From positions 1 to 35,136 of the forward strand of contig JAGCNK010000172.1 in the NCBI GenBank assembly GCA_017645985.1: DNA of 35,136 bases, read 5' to 3'. This DNA is from Bacteroidales bacterium (GTDB lineage Bacteria; Bacteroidota; Bacteroidia; Bacteroidales; UBA3824). Made by a program: the position numbers and the translations under genes. The notes beneath the pieces are model-generated. The model was not told the origin of the DNA, did not search any database, and saw only the letters and a program-made list of their open reading frames with translations. Of the stretch, positions 1 to 8,760 are shown in pieces. Positions within the stretch are counted from its first letter, which is position 1, and each line of letters starts with the position of its first letter.

Positions 1-897
1 GGTTTCAACACTCGTAATATAAAGGTTGCCCGCGAGGGTGCTACTGATATATGTTTCAGTTTCAACGACGAATACATCGCTGTTGCCGACCAGAGCCGAA
101 AGCTCAGAGTGTTTGACACATCGTCGTGGGAACCCGTGCACAAGCAGGATGTGAATGCCACCGCTATGGCGTTCAGCCGCAACAACAAGTATATGGCTGT
201 GGGCGGACAGAGTTTCCTGCGTGTGATGAATGAGGCTAACGATGGCTTTACGCTCTGTTCCGACATTATCAACTACACCGGCAATATCAAGGAGATGTTT
301 TTCCATCCGTTCAACAACGAGACTCTGTTTGTGAGCGACAACTTCTCGCTTTACAAGGTGGACGTGAAAACCAAGGTGATCAACAAGGCGATTACCGATT
401 TCAGGCTGATGTCGGTGTCGCGCGATATGCAATATGTGGCTGGCTACGACTATTTCCACAATCTGAAGATATACCGCATCAATGCCCTTTCGGAGATTTT
501 CCGCCTCGGCATCGAAAGCTCGTCGGAAATCAAGTCGATGTCGATAAACGCCGACGCCACACGGCTTATCTACGGTTTCAAAGACGGACGTGTGTGCGTC
601 TACAATCCGCAGATTCCTATGCCCGTGGCTGAGTTTGACATAGGTTGCGAGGTTATCGACATAAAGATAAGCAGCGACGCGCTCTTCTTCTCTGTGCTGG
701 GTGCCGACCGCAAACTGAGATTCTACAACTCGTCGACAGCCGAAAAGGGCCGCGACATTTCGATGATGTATTTCCCGAAAATCATTGCTATGAGCAATGT
801 GGGCAATATGCTCGCCATTGGCAACTACAACGAGGATGTGGACATCATCTTTACGAATGAAACCGTGGTAGAAACTTCGTCGCACAGTGTCAGCTAG
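1..897 (+). CDS. WD40-like beta-propeller protein, C-terminal part (5' end outside window)
   Basis: The frame is open from base 1 to a TAG at 895-897, so about 298 residues of a larger protein are present. A GTG at 109 could be read as a start, but coding sequence with the same repeat character continues upstream of it, so I treat the gene as cut by the window edge. The protein is made of degenerate repeats of about 40 residues with hydrophobic strands followed by small polar turns (for example FSRNNKYMAVGG, ISSDALFFSVLG, MSNVGNMLAIGN), typical of WD40/YVTN-type propeller blades. No catalytic motif, signal peptide or membrane segment is visible in this part. Such propellers usually serve as protein-binding platforms; the partner is unknown. 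The stop is two bases before the HAD phosphatase start, so the two genes are probably co-transcribed. The propeller fold is fairly sure; the function is not known. Confidence 0.75.
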   Translation, partial: GFNTRNIKVAREGATDICFSFNDEYIAVADQSRKLRVFDTSSWEPVHKQDVNATAMAFSRNNKYMAVGGQSFLRVMNEANDGFTLCSDIINYTGNIKEMFFHPFNNETLFVSDNFSLYKVDVKTKVINKAITDFRLMSVSRDMQYVAGYDYFHNLKIYRINALSEIFRLGIESSSEIKSMSINADATRLIYGFKDGRVCVYNPQIPMPVAEFDIGCEVIDIKISSDALFFSVLGADRKLRFYNSSTAEKGRDISMMYFPKIIAMSNVGNMLAIGNYNEDVDIIFTNETVVETSSHSVS

Positions 898-899
898 TT

Positions 900-1541
900 A
901 TGGGACGCGCCATTGTCTTGTTTGATTTCGACGGCACTCTCGCCGATACTTTCGAGTCGGGAGCCGCCCTTATCAACGAATTTGCCGTTAAGTTTGGCTA
1001 CAAACCTTTGGATTTTGCCTCTCACCGAAATCTTTCGGCTCGTGAGCTGGTGAAGCTTTCGGGTGTGAGATGGTGGCAGATTCCGAAGCTGGTGAGGTTC
1101 TTCCGCCGCGAGTCGGTGAACCGTGCCGACAGGATAAAACCTTTCAATGGTATTGAGGATATGGTAAAACGAATCTTCAAGGTGTGCGATATGGGCATAC
1201 TTACCACCAACGCATCGCAGACCATCGGACGGTTTCTCGACAATCTACAGCTTGAAAAATATTTCTGCTATCTGCGCTCCAATGTGCCTCTCTTTGGCAA
1301 GAGCCGGGCTCTGCGGCGCACCGTGCGGATGCTAAAACAGCATTACACCTATATCTTGTATGTGGGCGACGAAATCCGCGACATTGAAGCGTGCCGCAAG
1401 GTGGGTCTGCCTATAGTTTCGGTTTCGTGGGGATTCAATTCGCGAGAGATACTTGCAGCGCACAACGATTCGGTGGCAGACTCTGCCGACGAACTTGCCC
1501 AAAAGGTTTTGGACCGTGTTATTGAAGGCCTAAGTAAGTAG
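900..1541 (+). CDS. HAD-superfamily hydrolase, phosphoglycolate phosphatase-like
   Basis: A 213-residue soluble protein starting with ATG two bases after the upstream stop. HAD motif I is FDFDGTLADT, with nucleophile Asp9 and acid Asp11; motif II is the LTTN around residues 101-104; a motif III lysine is probably Lys134 (FGKSRA); motif IV is GDEIRD at 156-161. A small helical cap lies between motifs I and II, as in the Gph/PGMB-like subfamily, and the length fits that family. The ending VSWGFNS resembles the VxWG segment of phosphoglycolate phosphatases. It should hydrolyse a small phosphate ester with Mg2+ in the cytoplasm; the substrate cannot be read from sequence. It follows the propeller gene as the second gene of a probable operon. 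Its last 23 bases overlap the end of the convergent STAND-TPR gene. Confidence 0.85.
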   Translation: MGRAIVLFDFDGTLADTFESGAALINEFAVKFGYKPLDFASHRNLSARELVKLSGVRWWQIPKLVRFFRRESVNRADRIKPFNGIEDMVKRIFKVCDMGILTTNASQTIGRFLDNLQLEKYFCYLRSNVPLFGKSRALRRTVRMLKQHYTYILYVGDEIRDIEACRKVGLPIVSVSWGFNSREILAAHNDSVADSADELAQKVLDRVIEGLSK

Positions 1542-4500
1542 AAAACTCGTTCACGGCATTCCGCAGCATCGGTATCGTGTCGAAATATCCGTAAAAGTGC
1601 GGAGCGTAGTTCTGATATACCACCTTTGCCTCGTCGATTTGGTTCTGATAAACAAGCTGCACAAATTTCAGCGCGTAGGCGTACGACAGCAGCGACTTGT
1701 CGCCGTTGGTCGATTTTAGCATCACAATAGCGCGGTCGATACTCAGTGCCGAGGTGTTGAAATCTTTGTAAAAACGCATCAGAATGTCGGCTTTCTCTAA
1801 CAGCACAGAAGCCTCGGTGTGCGCAGAGCCTGTGGCGGCTGCGGTGTCCACTGCCCTTCGCAGATATCCGAGCGCAAGGTCTTTCTCGTCGCACGATATG
1901 TTGTATCTTGCCTGCGACACTATTGCCTGAATCTCCAAGTCGGTGTCTTTCTCTGTTTTGGCAAGGTCGACGGTGTTTGAAAGAAGCTTGCTGATAAAGT
2001 CGTACATCGTGAGGGTCTTGCCGTTGAAATCGATGGTGGCAGCCATCTTTCCGCAGTTTTCGGCAAACTGGGTGGCCATATTGTAATAGAGCTGTGCGGC
2101 GGCGTCCCAAAGGTCGCGGGCAAAAAGAAGGTCTAACGCTTGCTGGTATTTCTTCACCGCCTCGTCTAATTTCCCGAGCTTGATGTTAATCTGCGCCGTG
2201 GCACGCAGTGCAGTGCATTTGGTGTCGATATCTGACGAAATGTCAAACACGTGCATTATCTGGCTTGCCAGCGATGTGGCTTCGTCATAGCGTTTCACAA
2301 TGGCGTTTGACACTGCACGGCTTAGGAGCGTCTTGATGATTCCTGTGTGGTTGTCGTCTTTTTTGAAGAGCGAATATGCCTTGTGGTAATATTTGTTGGC
2401 GGTTTCGATGTCGCCGTTGATACCGAAAATGGCTGTGGCAGCCGACAGGGCGCAGTCGGCGAGCGACGAAATCTCAATATGAAATTCGTTTTCAAAAGTG
2501 TCGAACGCCTTGCGGTAATATTCTGCCGCTCTGAGGTTGTTGCCGAGACGTTCGTGCATAAGAGCCACGTTCTTAAGGTTGTTGAAAAGACCTTCGCTCT
2601 TAAACTCCTCCTTGTCGTATTCCTCGCACGCCTTGTTGTAGTATTCGAGTGCGCGGGTGTATATTCCAAAAGTGTCGTATGTGTAGCCTATGTTGTTGCA
2701 GATGTATGCAGTGCGTGTGTGCGCCTCGGTTTTGGAGCTGATGTCCAACGCTGTGGTGTAGTTAGCCACCGCCACAAGGTAATCCTTGTTTTCAAAAAAG
2801 TAGTCGGCAATGGCTGTGAAAGCCTGCACCAGTTTGTCGTTGATGTCGGTTTCTGACACTTCGTCGCCGTGCTCCTTCTTCATCGTTTGCAGAATATCCA
2901 CTGCCGAGGTGAGACATTCGTAGCCTTGGTCACGGTTTTGCGTGTGCATAAGTGCGTCGGCGGCGTGTATTAGCGCGTCGGCCTGACGTCCTGGACGGTC
3001 GGCTACTTGGTAATGCTGAGCCGAAAGGATGTAGTTCTCGGCAGATTTTTCGTAGTTGCCGTTTTCGTAAAAGAGGCCAGTTTCGGCGTATGCTGCAGCC
3101 AGCTGCTCGGTGTTGCCGGTCAGACGGTAGGTTTCAATCACCTGATGCTGGCAGATGAGCGCCTCGTCGGTGTCGCCGTTTTCGTTGTAAAGGTAGGCGA
3201 GAGCCGACAGCATTTCGGCAAACATGTCTAGGTCGTTGTCGCTGCGGTATAGCTCTATAGCTCTTTTGTAGTATTCTGAGGCACGGGGTGCGTCGGGCAT
3301 TTCGGCGTACATACAGGCGAGCGTGCCTGTGGCGAGTGCCTCTGAATGCAGGTCGCCAAGATTGCGGCTCAGCTCAATGGCCTCGTCGAGAGCTTTTTGC
3401 GCCTCTTTGTATTCGCAGAGCATGCGCATTGTGTCGCCGGCAAACGACAGCGAACGTATGTATTCTTTGGTGTCGCCGATGTTTTTGTATATTTTGGCGG
3501 CGAGCAGGTATGTCACTTTTGCCTTGTTGAAACGGTCGCTGCGGTAGTACAGTGTGGCGAGCGATGTCAGGTTGTACGCCTCCTGCGCCTTGTATTTCAC
3601 CTTGTGGTACAGCTCAATGGCATTGTCGTAATATGTTTCGGCGCGGGCGGTCTTTTTCTGCTCCTCGTACACGCTTGCCAGGTTTGAATAGTTGAGTGCT
3701 GCTGCGGCGTTGTCGTTGAGCTTGTTGTTTATCTTGAGAGCCTCCAGATAGTACTGCGAGGCGCGTTCGTAATCCTGCTTTGAGTAGAAAATGTTTCCGA
3801 TATTGTTGTATACGGCAGCTCGTCCGGCTTCGTCGTTGCTCTGCTGCGACAGCTCGAGCGACTTGTTGAAGTACTGCATTGCCCCCTGGATATTGTCGGA
3901 ACCGTAATGCAGGTTGCCGATGGCGTTGTAGTCGGCTATCATACCGGCAATGTCGTTGTTGGCATGGTCTTCTTTGAGAGCCAGCTTGTAGTATCGCAGA
4001 GCCGTGTCGGTTTCGGATTTTTGCGAATATAGCGCACCTAAATTGCTGTATGTTACTGCAATGCCGTACTTGTTGGGTGCGTTTGAGTCGTTTTCTAATG
4101 CGGCGTTGAAGTATTTTTCGGCACCGTTTTCGTCGCCGCTGTTGAGCAGTGCAAGTCCTATGTTGTTGTAACTTATTGATATCTTGGCTGTATTGCCGAG
4201 CATACGGTCAATTTCCAATGCTTTGTGAAAGTAGGTCAACGCCTCGGTATATTTGCTCTGGGCGTTTTTCGACAGGCCCATATTGTTGTAGCAGTTGGCA
4301 AGGTTGATGCGGTCGCCGGTGTGGAAACAAAGCCTGAGTGCTTCGGTGTAGTATCTTTTGGCTTCGGCAAAACGGCTGTCGTTGTCGTAAGATAGTCCGA
4401 GATTGATATACGCCTTGGCGAGAATGTGCGGCTTGACGGCCTTGGTGCAATAGTCGATCACCTCGTTGAGCAGCTGATACGCGCCCGCATTGTCTTTGTC

Positions 4501-5928
4501 GGAACGTTTGAGCGTGGCAAGGTCGATTTTTACCAACGCAATTTTGTCGTCCTTGGCTTGTTCGGTGTAGCCTTTGAGCGCAAGATTCAGAAAATAATCT
4601 GCCGAAGTATGGTTGCTGCGTGTTAGGTAAACCTTGCCCAAGGCGTAGTAACCATCTGCCAGAGCGGGATGTTTAGGATTTCCCTTTATATAGTCGATTG
4701 ATTTTTGTATGTATTTCACCGCCTTGTCGTGATCCGCAAGGTACATGTATTCTTGTCCCACAAAGAAGTATCCTGCTACCAGATAGTATTTGTTGTCCAT
4801 TCGTTTGGAGCAGCCGAGTACGGCCGTTCCACATTCGAGAGCCTCTTTGTGATACCCGAGCCAAGAAAGGGCTAGGTACTTGGCCTGTAAGGATGTGGCG
4901 CGGTATTCCCAAACGACTTGCGACGAGCGGCAATACGCCAGGGCGTTCCAAGTTTTATCAGCCAGTTGCACAGCCTCGGGCATCGATGTTTTCTGTACAG
5001 CCTCTATAGTCTTATTTATCAGTTCGTTAGGGTTGCCTTTTTGGGTTTCCTTGATGGCTGTGTAGCGGTATTTGTGATTTGCAACAGGCTTTGTCACAAC
5101 GTTTTGCAAATGACGTGCGTTTGAATAGAAATCCAGATTAACAATTATCCATCCGTTGTCGATTTGTTTGATGTCGCCGTTTTGCAGCATATAGTTGAGC
5201 AGTCCGTTCATAAACGCAGGATTTCCCTGTGTGGCTGAATGGATTATGTTGGCGGTGTCTGACGGAAACTCGTTGCCTGGAAACATTGTGGATATCAGGT
5301 CGGCTGTGTCGGAGAGTTTCAGCGGTTCGGGAACGAGCTCGCAAAATCCTCCCGTCTTCCATGCCTGGGTGATGCTGCCTATTTTTATAGGAAAGAGGTC
5401 GCGCGAAATGCGGTTGATAAGCGGGTCTGACTTGATAGCCGGGTCTGCCATATTGTACGCCGCCACAGCCATAATATTGCAAGGTCCATCCACAATATGC
5501 TGAGCCAGAGCGTATATCATACTGTAAATGTCGGGATTGCAGTATTGAAAATCGTCGGCAATGATTATTGTAGGATTCTTAGCCGCGCTCTCTTGCAGAT
5601 ATTTGTAGAAAAAGTCAGCTGCTTCGTCGGGCGTCAGATTGGCTAAGCTGTCGCGTTGCTCTTTGTCCGGCTTATGTCCGGTGAGGGTATGGAAAAGCAT
5701 ACTATACGACAACTCTGTGCTGGCACAACGGCAATTGAACGAAATGGTGCTGCACTTAGATATGGCGGCGGCTTTCTGGGCAAACATTCTTGCCAGAGCC
5801 GACTTGCCGCATCCGGGCTTGCCGCTTATGAGCACAATCTGCCCTTTGCCGTTGCAAACCTGCTCGTAGAGGTTTAGCAGACGGTGCAGTTCTGTGCCGT
5901 GTCCTACAAATATATCTTCCGCTATCAA
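1519..5928 (-). CDS. STAND-type AAA ATPase with a long tetratricopeptide (TPR) array
   Basis: About 1469 residues counted from TTG at 5928. I choose this start because the TTG overlaps the TGA of the kinase gene (TTGA) and directly follows an AG-rich stretch; the next upstream TTG, at 6006, would overlap the kinase by 82 bases and has no such signal. The N-terminus resembles an ORC/AAA_16 module: Walker A GKPGCGKS at residues 36-43, then IIIADD at 121-126 as Walker B, equivalent to the DDLHWAD motif of STAND ATPases. From about residue 350 to the C-terminus there are dozens of TPR helices, many with the signatures YNNIG, YSNLG or YNNMG followed by A..YF..AL. There is no signal peptide, so the protein is cytoplasmic. 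It has no DNA-binding, protease, cyclase or kinase domain, so it is probably an ATP-switched scaffold. It is the last gene of the signalling operon and translationally coupled to the hybrid kinase. Its end overlaps the HAD gene by 23 bases in convergent orientation. Confidence 0.88.
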   Translation of the reverse strand: MIAEDIFVGHGTELHRLLNLYEQVCNGKGQIVLISGKPGCGKSALARMFAQKAAAISKCSTISFNCRCASTELSYSMLFHTLTGHKPDKEQRDSLANLTPDEAADFFYKYLQESAAKNPTIIIADDFQYCNPDIYSMIYALAQHIVDGPCNIMAVAAYNMADPAIKSDPLINRISRDLFPIKIGSITQAWKTGGFCELVPEPLKLSDTADLISTMFPGNEFPSDTANIIHSATQGNPAFMNGLLNYMLQNGDIKQIDNGWIIVNLDFYSNARHLQNVVTKPVANHKYRYTAIKETQKGNPNELINKTIEAVQKTSMPEAVQLADKTWNALAYCRSSQVVWEYRATSLQAKYLALSWLGYHKEALECGTAVLGCSKRMDNKYYLVAGYFFVGQEYMYLADHDKAVKYIQKSIDYIKGNPKHPALADGYYALGKVYLTRSNHTSADYFLNLALKGYTEQAKDDKIALVKIDLATLKRSDKDNAGAYQLLNEVIDYCTKAVKPHILAKAYINLGLSYDNDSRFAEAKRYYTEALRLCFHTGDRINLANCYNNMGLSKNAQSKYTEALTYFHKALEIDRMLGNTAKISISYNNIGLALLNSGDENGAEKYFNAALENDSNAPNKYGIAVTYSNLGALYSQKSETDTALRYYKLALKEDHANNDIAGMIADYNAIGNLHYGSDNIQGAMQYFNKSLELSQQSNDEAGRAAVYNNIGNIFYSKQDYERASQYYLEALKINNKLNDNAAAALNYSNLASVYEEQKKTARAETYYDNAIELYHKVKYKAQEAYNLTSLATLYYRSDRFNKAKVTYLLAAKIYKNIGDTKEYIRSLSFAGDTMRMLCEYKEAQKALDEAIELSRNLGDLHSEALATGTLACMYAEMPDAPRASEYYKRAIELYRSDNDLDMFAEMLSALAYLYNENGDTDEALICQHQVIETYRLTGNTEQLAAAYAETGLFYENGNYEKSAENYILSAQHYQVADRPGRQADALIHAADALMHTQNRDQGYECLTSAVDILQTMKKEHGDEVSETDINDKLVQAFTAIADYFFENKDYLVAVANYTTALDISSKTEAHTRTAYICNNIGYTYDTFGIYTRALEYYNKACEEYDKEEFKSEGLFNNLKNVALMHERLGNNLRAAEYYRKAFDTFENEFHIEISSLADCALSAATAIFGINGDIETANKYYHKAYSLFKKDDNHTGIIKTLLSRAVSNAIVKRYDEATSLASQIMHVFDISSDIDTKCTALRATAQINIKLGKLDEAVKKYQQALDLLFARDLWDAAAQLYYNMATQFAENCGKMAATIDFNGKTLTMYDFISKLLSNTVDLAKTEKDTDLEIQAIVSQARYNISCDEKDLALGYLRRAVDTAAATGSAHTEASVLLEKADILMRFYKDFNTSALSIDRAIVMLKSTNGDKSLLSYAYALKFVQLVYQNQIDEAKVVYQNYAPHFYGYFDTIPMLRNAVNEFSTYLGLQ

Positions 5929-8213
5929 CTCTTTTTCTTTAAGAAACCGGCTAACACTTTCATCAGCAGACTGATGTTGAGCGGTTTGGTAAGGTAGTAG
6001 TTGCAACCGGCCTTGATGGTCTTATCTTTTTCGTCGCTGAGGGCGTAGGCGGTTTGTGCAATTATTATGATGTCTTTGTCGAACTCACGTATGGCGCGAG
6101 TGGCTTCGTAGCCGTCCATTACGGGCATCTTGATGTCCATAAGTATCAGGTCGATGTCTTTGTTGTTGCGTGCTATCTCCACGGCCTGACCTCCGTCTTC
6201 AGCCCAGATGATTTCTGCGCCGGTTTCGGCTAGTATCTCGTTCATTAGCATGCGGTTCATCTCCTCGTCTTCTGCCACCATTATCTTTTTGCCTTTGAGC
6301 GAAACTTCGGCTTCGTCGGCATTGCCAGATGCTCCGTATTCGTCGGCGGTGTTGAGCTCGGGGTCGTAGGGTAGGGTGAAGTAGAACGTGCTGCCTTCGC
6401 CTTCGGCTGATTCTACCCACATTTTGCCGCCGAGCAGCTCTACAAGTTTCTTAGAGATGGCTAGACCGAGTCCTGTGCCTTGTTGGTTCTTGTCGCCTTT
6501 TTGTTCTATCTGTCCAAAACGTTCAAAGATAACATTCAGCTTGTCCTGAGGCATTCCCTGTCCAGTGTCCTTAACGTAGAACAGCAGCTCTTCGGGAGTG
6601 TTGAAACGGTATCCAAATTCGATGAAGCCCTTTTCGGTGAATTTCATAGCGTTGGTTATCAGGTTGTTGATAACCTGTTTGAAACGGAACGGGTCGGTTT
6701 CGATTTGAAATTCGTCGGATTCTACCGCATTTTTAACGGTAAAGCCGATTCCCTTTTCTTTGATGTTGTTGATTTGATATTGCGAAATATAGATTTCGTT
6801 CATCATTGGGTTGAGGGGCGACTTGCGTGGCTTAACCTTCAATTGCCCTGCCTCTATTTTGGATATGTCGATGATGTCGTTGATGAGGTTGAGCAGGCTC
6901 TTGCCGCTGCTTACAATGAGCTCCAGGTATTTTGCTTTTGTGCCTGTAAGTCCGCTTGTCTTTGCCAGAAGTTCCGAGAAACCTATGATTGAGTTCATCG
7001 GGGTGCGTATCTCGTGACTCATATTGGCAAGGAACGCCGATTTAAGTTTGTCAGATTCCTCGGCTTTTTGTTTAGCCTCAATAAGTTCTGATTCCCACTG
7101 TTTGCGTTTGGTGATGTCGCGGATGGTGAGTGCGCATCCTTTTGCGGTGTCGGTATCGTAATACGACACGGTCATGTCGGCAATGAATGTTTCGCCGTTT
7201 TTATTTACGCAAACGCCCTCAAACGGTGCTTCGGTATATTTGCACGAACCTGTTTCGAGGAATTTCTTAACCTCTGCCTCGGCATTAGCACGGCGGCTTT
7301 GTTCGGGCTGGAGCAGGTTGAGCAATGGCATACCTTGTACTTCGTCGTTGTGGAAACCAGTGAGTTTTTCGGCAGCGGGGTTGAGCGATACCACTTTGGC
7401 TTTTTCGTCGGTTACGATAAGCGCCTCAAACGCATTCATACTCAGCTTGGTGTAAATCTCGTTGGTGGCTTTTTCCTGCAAAACGGCTTTCTGACGTTCA
7501 GATTCGGTCTTGGCTATTATCTGGGTCATCTTTTCAAACTCGTTGTAGAGGTCTGCCACTTCGTCTTTGTTTTTGGGAATGTCAACGTCCTGAGTGTAGT
7601 TGCCCGAGTCGTTGGCTTGTTTGATATGCTCGGTGAGCTTGAGAATCGGTTTCGACAGCGGACGGGCTATGAAATACGATACAAGCAGAGTTATCAACGC
7701 AGTGATGGCGGCTATGAATACGAACATCGACGCCGAGTAGCGCATCTTGCGGCTCGACAGTTCGGCTGTTGAAATTTCCAAATATACCGCACCCAGAATG
7801 TCGGAGTCGCGGATAACGGGCTTGGTTATGATGAGGTAGCCGTCTTCGAAACGTGCTGAGCTTTTGGGTTCCAAGGTTGGCGGCGGAGTAAAGTCTTTGG
7901 CGTTGTTGAACGTGTGACTGTAAAACTGCTGCTGGTCGGTGGAGTAGAACTGCACAAACTCAATAGGCGGAAACACTTCGAAAAATTCGCAGCGCTCTTT
8001 GAGGTCTTGTGGTTGGTTCATCTCAATACAAGATGTGCCTTCGATGGCAAGCATTTTGGCTATGCCTTCGTACTTGTTTTGAAAGTCTTCGGTGTTGGCG
8101 GTGCTAAGTATTGCATTGCTGCAAATATAGCACAACGCTGCTGTGATAAGCACTGCACAAGCCACACTGAAAGTGATTTTGTGCTTTATCGATAGGTTGG
8201 CAAAAGGATTCAT
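5925..8213 (-). CDS. Hybrid sensor histidine kinase: CHASE8-like sensor, HAMP, PAS, HisKA, HATPase, receiver
   Basis: A 762-residue inner-membrane kinase. TM1 is about 14-34, followed by a periplasmic domain of about 125 residues (36-160) whose pattern (PPIEFVQFYSTDQQ, then an F..GYLIITKPV strand and ILGAVYLEIS) resembles the CHASE8 domain of YfiN-type proteins. TM2 is about 161-183, HAMP 183-235 and PAS 255-370. HisKA carries the phosphoacceptor His400 in ANMSHEIRTPMN. The HATPase has its N box at 516-525, DTGQGM at 549-554 and GTGLGL at 579-584. A receiver domain (643-760) has acidic pocket residues Glu648 and Asp649, phosphoacceptor Asp693 in LMDIKMPVMDG and Lys743. All catalytic residues are intact, so autophosphorylation and His-to-Asp transfer are expected. 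No separate response regulator is encoded in the operon, so output must go through the receiver, an unlinked Hpt protein or a bound partner. The gene lies 31 bases after the YfiR-like gene, and its stop overlaps the start of the STAND-TPR gene. Confidence 0.93.
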   Translation of the reverse strand: MNPFANLSIKHKITFSVACAVLITAALCYICSNAILSTANTEDFQNKYEGIAKMLAIEGTSCIEMNQPQDLKERCEFFEVFPPIEFVQFYSTDQQQFYSHTFNNAKDFTPPPTLEPKSSARFEDGYLIITKPVIRDSDILGAVYLEISTAELSSRKMRYSASMFVFIAAITALITLLVSYFIARPLSKPILKLTEHIKQANDSGNYTQDVDIPKNKDEVADLYNEFEKMTQIIAKTESERQKAVLQEKATNEIYTKLSMNAFEALIVTDEKAKVVSLNPAAEKLTGFHNDEVQGMPLLNLLQPEQSRRANAEAEVKKFLETGSCKYTEAPFEGVCVNKNGETFIADMTVSYYDTDTAKGCALTIRDITKRKQWESELIEAKQKAEESDKLKSAFLANMSHEIRTPMNSIIGFSELLAKTSGLTGTKAKYLELIVSSGKSLLNLINDIIDISKIEAGQLKVKPRKSPLNPMMNEIYISQYQINNIKEKGIGFTVKNAVESDEFQIETDPFRFKQVINNLITNAMKFTEKGFIEFGYRFNTPEELLFYVKDTGQGMPQDKLNVIFERFGQIEQKGDKNQQGTGLGLAISKKLVELLGGKMWVESAEGEGSTFYFTLPYDPELNTADEYGASGNADEAEVSLKGKKIMVAEDEEMNRMLMNEILAETGAEIIWAEDGGQAVEIARNNKDIDLILMDIKMPVMDGYEATRAIREFDKDIIIIAQTAYALSDEKDKTIKAGCNYYLTKPLNISLLMKVLAGFLKKKS

Positions 8214-8244
8214 AGTCTCTACGTTTAATAATTTTTTCTTTTTC

Positions 8245-8760
8245 TTATTCTTTGTATTGATGACCCGGACTCAGCAGTGTGGTTCTGAACATAAGCCCTG
8301 AATCTATAATTGCTTCTTTTTTAAATAGATAGTCGATGCTGCTCGCCTTTTGTTCTATAAAGAACATACAGCCGTAATTTAATAAATTTTTATTGTTTGA
8401 CAGCGTAAGAATCTTCATTTTTTTTAGTTTTTCCTCTAATAATTCGTTTGATATTTCAGCAGAATGGTCGATGAACACCACTAATGCGTCGTCGATGGCC
8501 GTGTTGTCGTTGTATTCTCTTACGGTGATAGGTTTGTTGTTGAATGTCTGCGATTTAAGCGAGTTTGAGATTTCGGTAAAAGGTTCTGGTTTCTTGGCTG
8601 CTATATATATTATAAAGGTGTCCTGCGGCAGAGGTTCTGGCCAGTACACATAGTGGGCAAATTTGATTATGTTCTGGTAGTCGAATCCCTGCGCCGTGGC
8701 TGATGTGCTCAGGAGCAGGGCGTATGCGGTAAAGATTATATATGTTAGTAGTTTTTTCAT
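8245..8760 (-). CDS. YfiR-like (DUF4154) secreted regulatory protein
   Basis: A 171-residue protein with a clear signal peptide (MKKLL, hydrophobic core, then SATAQ; cleavage near residue 23), so it should be periplasmic or exported. The mature part has the YfiR/HmsC-family layout: an early KFAHYVYWPEP segment (compare the F.KYV.WP motif of the family), a strand FIIYIAAKKPEP, a middle ITVREYN strand, DALVVFID, then a late LTLSNNKNLLNYGCMFFIE region. The length matches the family. In Pseudomonas aeruginosa, YfiR binds and inhibits the periplasmic domain of the diguanylate cyclase YfiN. Only one cysteine is seen in the mature protein, so the disulphide pairs of YfiR are absent. Its ATG overlaps the stop of the preceding sensor gene (ATGA), and the CHASE8-like kinase follows. 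A role as periplasmic modulator of that kinase is inferred from this order. Confidence 0.82.
   Translation of the reverse strand: MKKLLTYIIFTAYALLLSTSATAQGFDYQNIIKFAHYVYWPEPLPQDTFIIYIAAKKPEPFTEISNSLKSQTFNNKPITVREYNDNTAIDDALVVFIDHSAEISNELLEEKLKKMKILTLSNNKNLLNYGCMFFIEQKASSIDYLFKKEAIIDSGLMFRTTLLSPGHQYKE

Noticed and set aside
1349..2110. Open frame of 253 residues on the minus strand overlapping the HAD and STAND-TPR genes
   Set aside because: Arg/His-rich composition typical of a shadow frame; both overlapping genes have clear family motifs.
5929..6006. Twenty-six-residue N-terminal extension of the STAND-TPR protein from TTG at 6006
   Set aside because: It would overlap the kinase gene by 82 bases and has no start signal, while TTG at 5928 overlaps the kinase stop in a coupled TTGA.
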